A DNA stretch of 64,000 nucleotides. It comes from Actinomadura macra NBRC 14102. Lineage in GTDB: Bacteria > Actinomycetota > Actinomycetes > Streptosporangiales > Streptosporangiaceae. The notes beneath the pieces were generated by a model. The model did no database searches and was not told the origin of the DNA. It saw nothing but the letters and a program-made list of their open reading frames with translations. The position numbers and the translations under genes were made by a program. Positions 63,547 to 64,000 of this stretch are shown piece by piece (within the stretch, counting starts at the first letter, position 1; every line of letters begins with the position of its first letter). The DNA lies in NCBI RefSeq assembly GCF_001552215.1, contig NZ_BCQT01000019.1, positions 310,001 through 374,000 on the forward strand. The letters run 5' to 3'.

Positions 63547-64000
63547 GTGTACATACGATCTTCGGTAGGGATCCGCCGCGCTGGAAGCGCCGTCGTGGCG
63601 TTGTCGCTGGCCGCGGGTTGCGCGGAGCCTGCCGGGCAAGCCAAGCCCTCGCCCGCGACCGCCGTGCCGGGCACCCCGGTGGGAACGGCGGACAAGGCGA
63701 AATGCCTCGGCTTCAACGGTCTGGACACGCTGAACCCGGTGGCGCAGGTCCGCGCGGGGCTGTTCCGGACGCCCGGCACGGCGCCCGTGCGCATCGCCAC
63801 CGGAACGGACGTGGACTGGGGCCTGGATCCCTACAACGACCGGACCTGGCAGCTGTGGCTCCACTCCCTCGAATGGCTCGGCGGCGCGATCAAGGAGTAC
63901 ACGCGGACACGGGACCGCGGCGCCCTGGACACGGCCGCCGCCCTCGCGCGGGACTGGATCGCCGACAACGACCTCCCCCAGCGGTTCGGCGCGGACCGGC
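63547..64000 (+). CDS. Heparinase II/III-like lipoprotein, N-terminal part (runs off the window)
   Basis: The first ~150 residues of an exported lipoprotein. A signal peptide with basic start (RRAGSAVVALSL) ends in the lipobox LAAG-C. A Pro/Ala-rich linker follows. Then DVDWGLDPYNDRTWQLWLHSLEWLGGAIKEY and ALDTAAALARDWIADN resemble the helical N-terminal domain of heparinase/alginate-lyase (heparinase II/III) proteins; the catalytic part lies beyond the window. GTG at 63547 is taken as start; GTG 63545 is in another frame. Other alpha-alpha-barrel enzymes are possible. Confidence 0.65.
   Translation, partial: MYIRSSVGIRRAGSAVVALSLAAGCAEPAGQAKPSPATAVPGTPVGTADKAKCLGFNGLDTLNPVAQVRAGLFRTPGTAPVRIATGTDVDWGLDPYNDRTWQLWLHSLEWLGGAIKEYTRTRDRGALDTAAALARDWIADNDLPQRFGADR

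Overview
The window is very GC-rich, densely coding DNA with many GTG starts and GTGA/ATGA stop-start overlaps. It carries rbpA, opcA, a proteasome-type beta subunit and a sufR-sufBDC-Rieske-sufSU-sufT operon. Together these point to an actinomycete, most likely the Streptosporangiales/Thermomonosporaceae (Actinomadura-like); the genus is an inference. No tRNA, rRNA, insertion sequence, prophage or CRISPR array was seen.

Layout. 0.1-4.4 kb: a degenerate EAL-CBS protein, a NarL-type two-component pair, a small membrane protein and a short Uma2-family nuclease. 4.4-11.2 kb: the SUF iron-sulfur assembly operon, read leftwards from sufR. Upstream of sufR are a DtxR/IdeR-like iron box and a SufR-type inverted repeat. 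11.2-15.6 kb: a leftward arcB-arcC-amino-acid-permease-universal-stress-protein cluster. It could make ATP from citrulline or carbamoyl phosphate, but arcA is absent here. 15.8-21.2 kb: a rightward ABC-2 exporter, an EamA exporter, an orphan proteasome beta subunit (prcB) and polX. 21.2-24.5 kb: ctaA, a PrsW-like membrane protease and ctaB (heme O/A synthesis), leftward. 25.1-37.2 kb: the pentose-phosphate block tkt-tal-[three tandem PGI-fold paralogues]-zwf-opcA-pgl. 37.4-54 kb: accessory genes, including an L,D-transpeptidase, a secreted S33 peptidase, a second two-component system with a PPOX protein, a MarR/MFS pair, a carotenoid oxygenase, bioB and a MarR/amidohydrolase pair. 53.7-58.3 kb: glyA preceded by a ZTP-type riboswitch, then EamA and MFS exporters with Lrp/AsnC regulators. 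59.3-63.3 kb: the core leftward block gap-pgk-tpiA-secG-rbpA. A heparinase-like lipoprotein gene runs off the right edge.

How it works together. Central carbon metabolism (gap-pgk-tpiA and the pentose-phosphate block) and respiratory cofactor supply (SUF clusters, heme A) dominate. Exporters with their own regulators are interspersed.

The most unusual features are: (i) three consecutive glucose-6-phosphate-isomerase-like genes with stepwise, partly complementary loss of catalytic motifs; (ii) a glyA ZTP riboswitch and promoter lying inside the 3' end of the upstream exporter gene; (iii) a catalytically intact proteasome beta subunit without an alpha partner; (iv) SufR and iron-regulator boxes before sufR; and (v) repeated -10 boxes 6-7 nt before start codons, implying many leaderless mRNAs.
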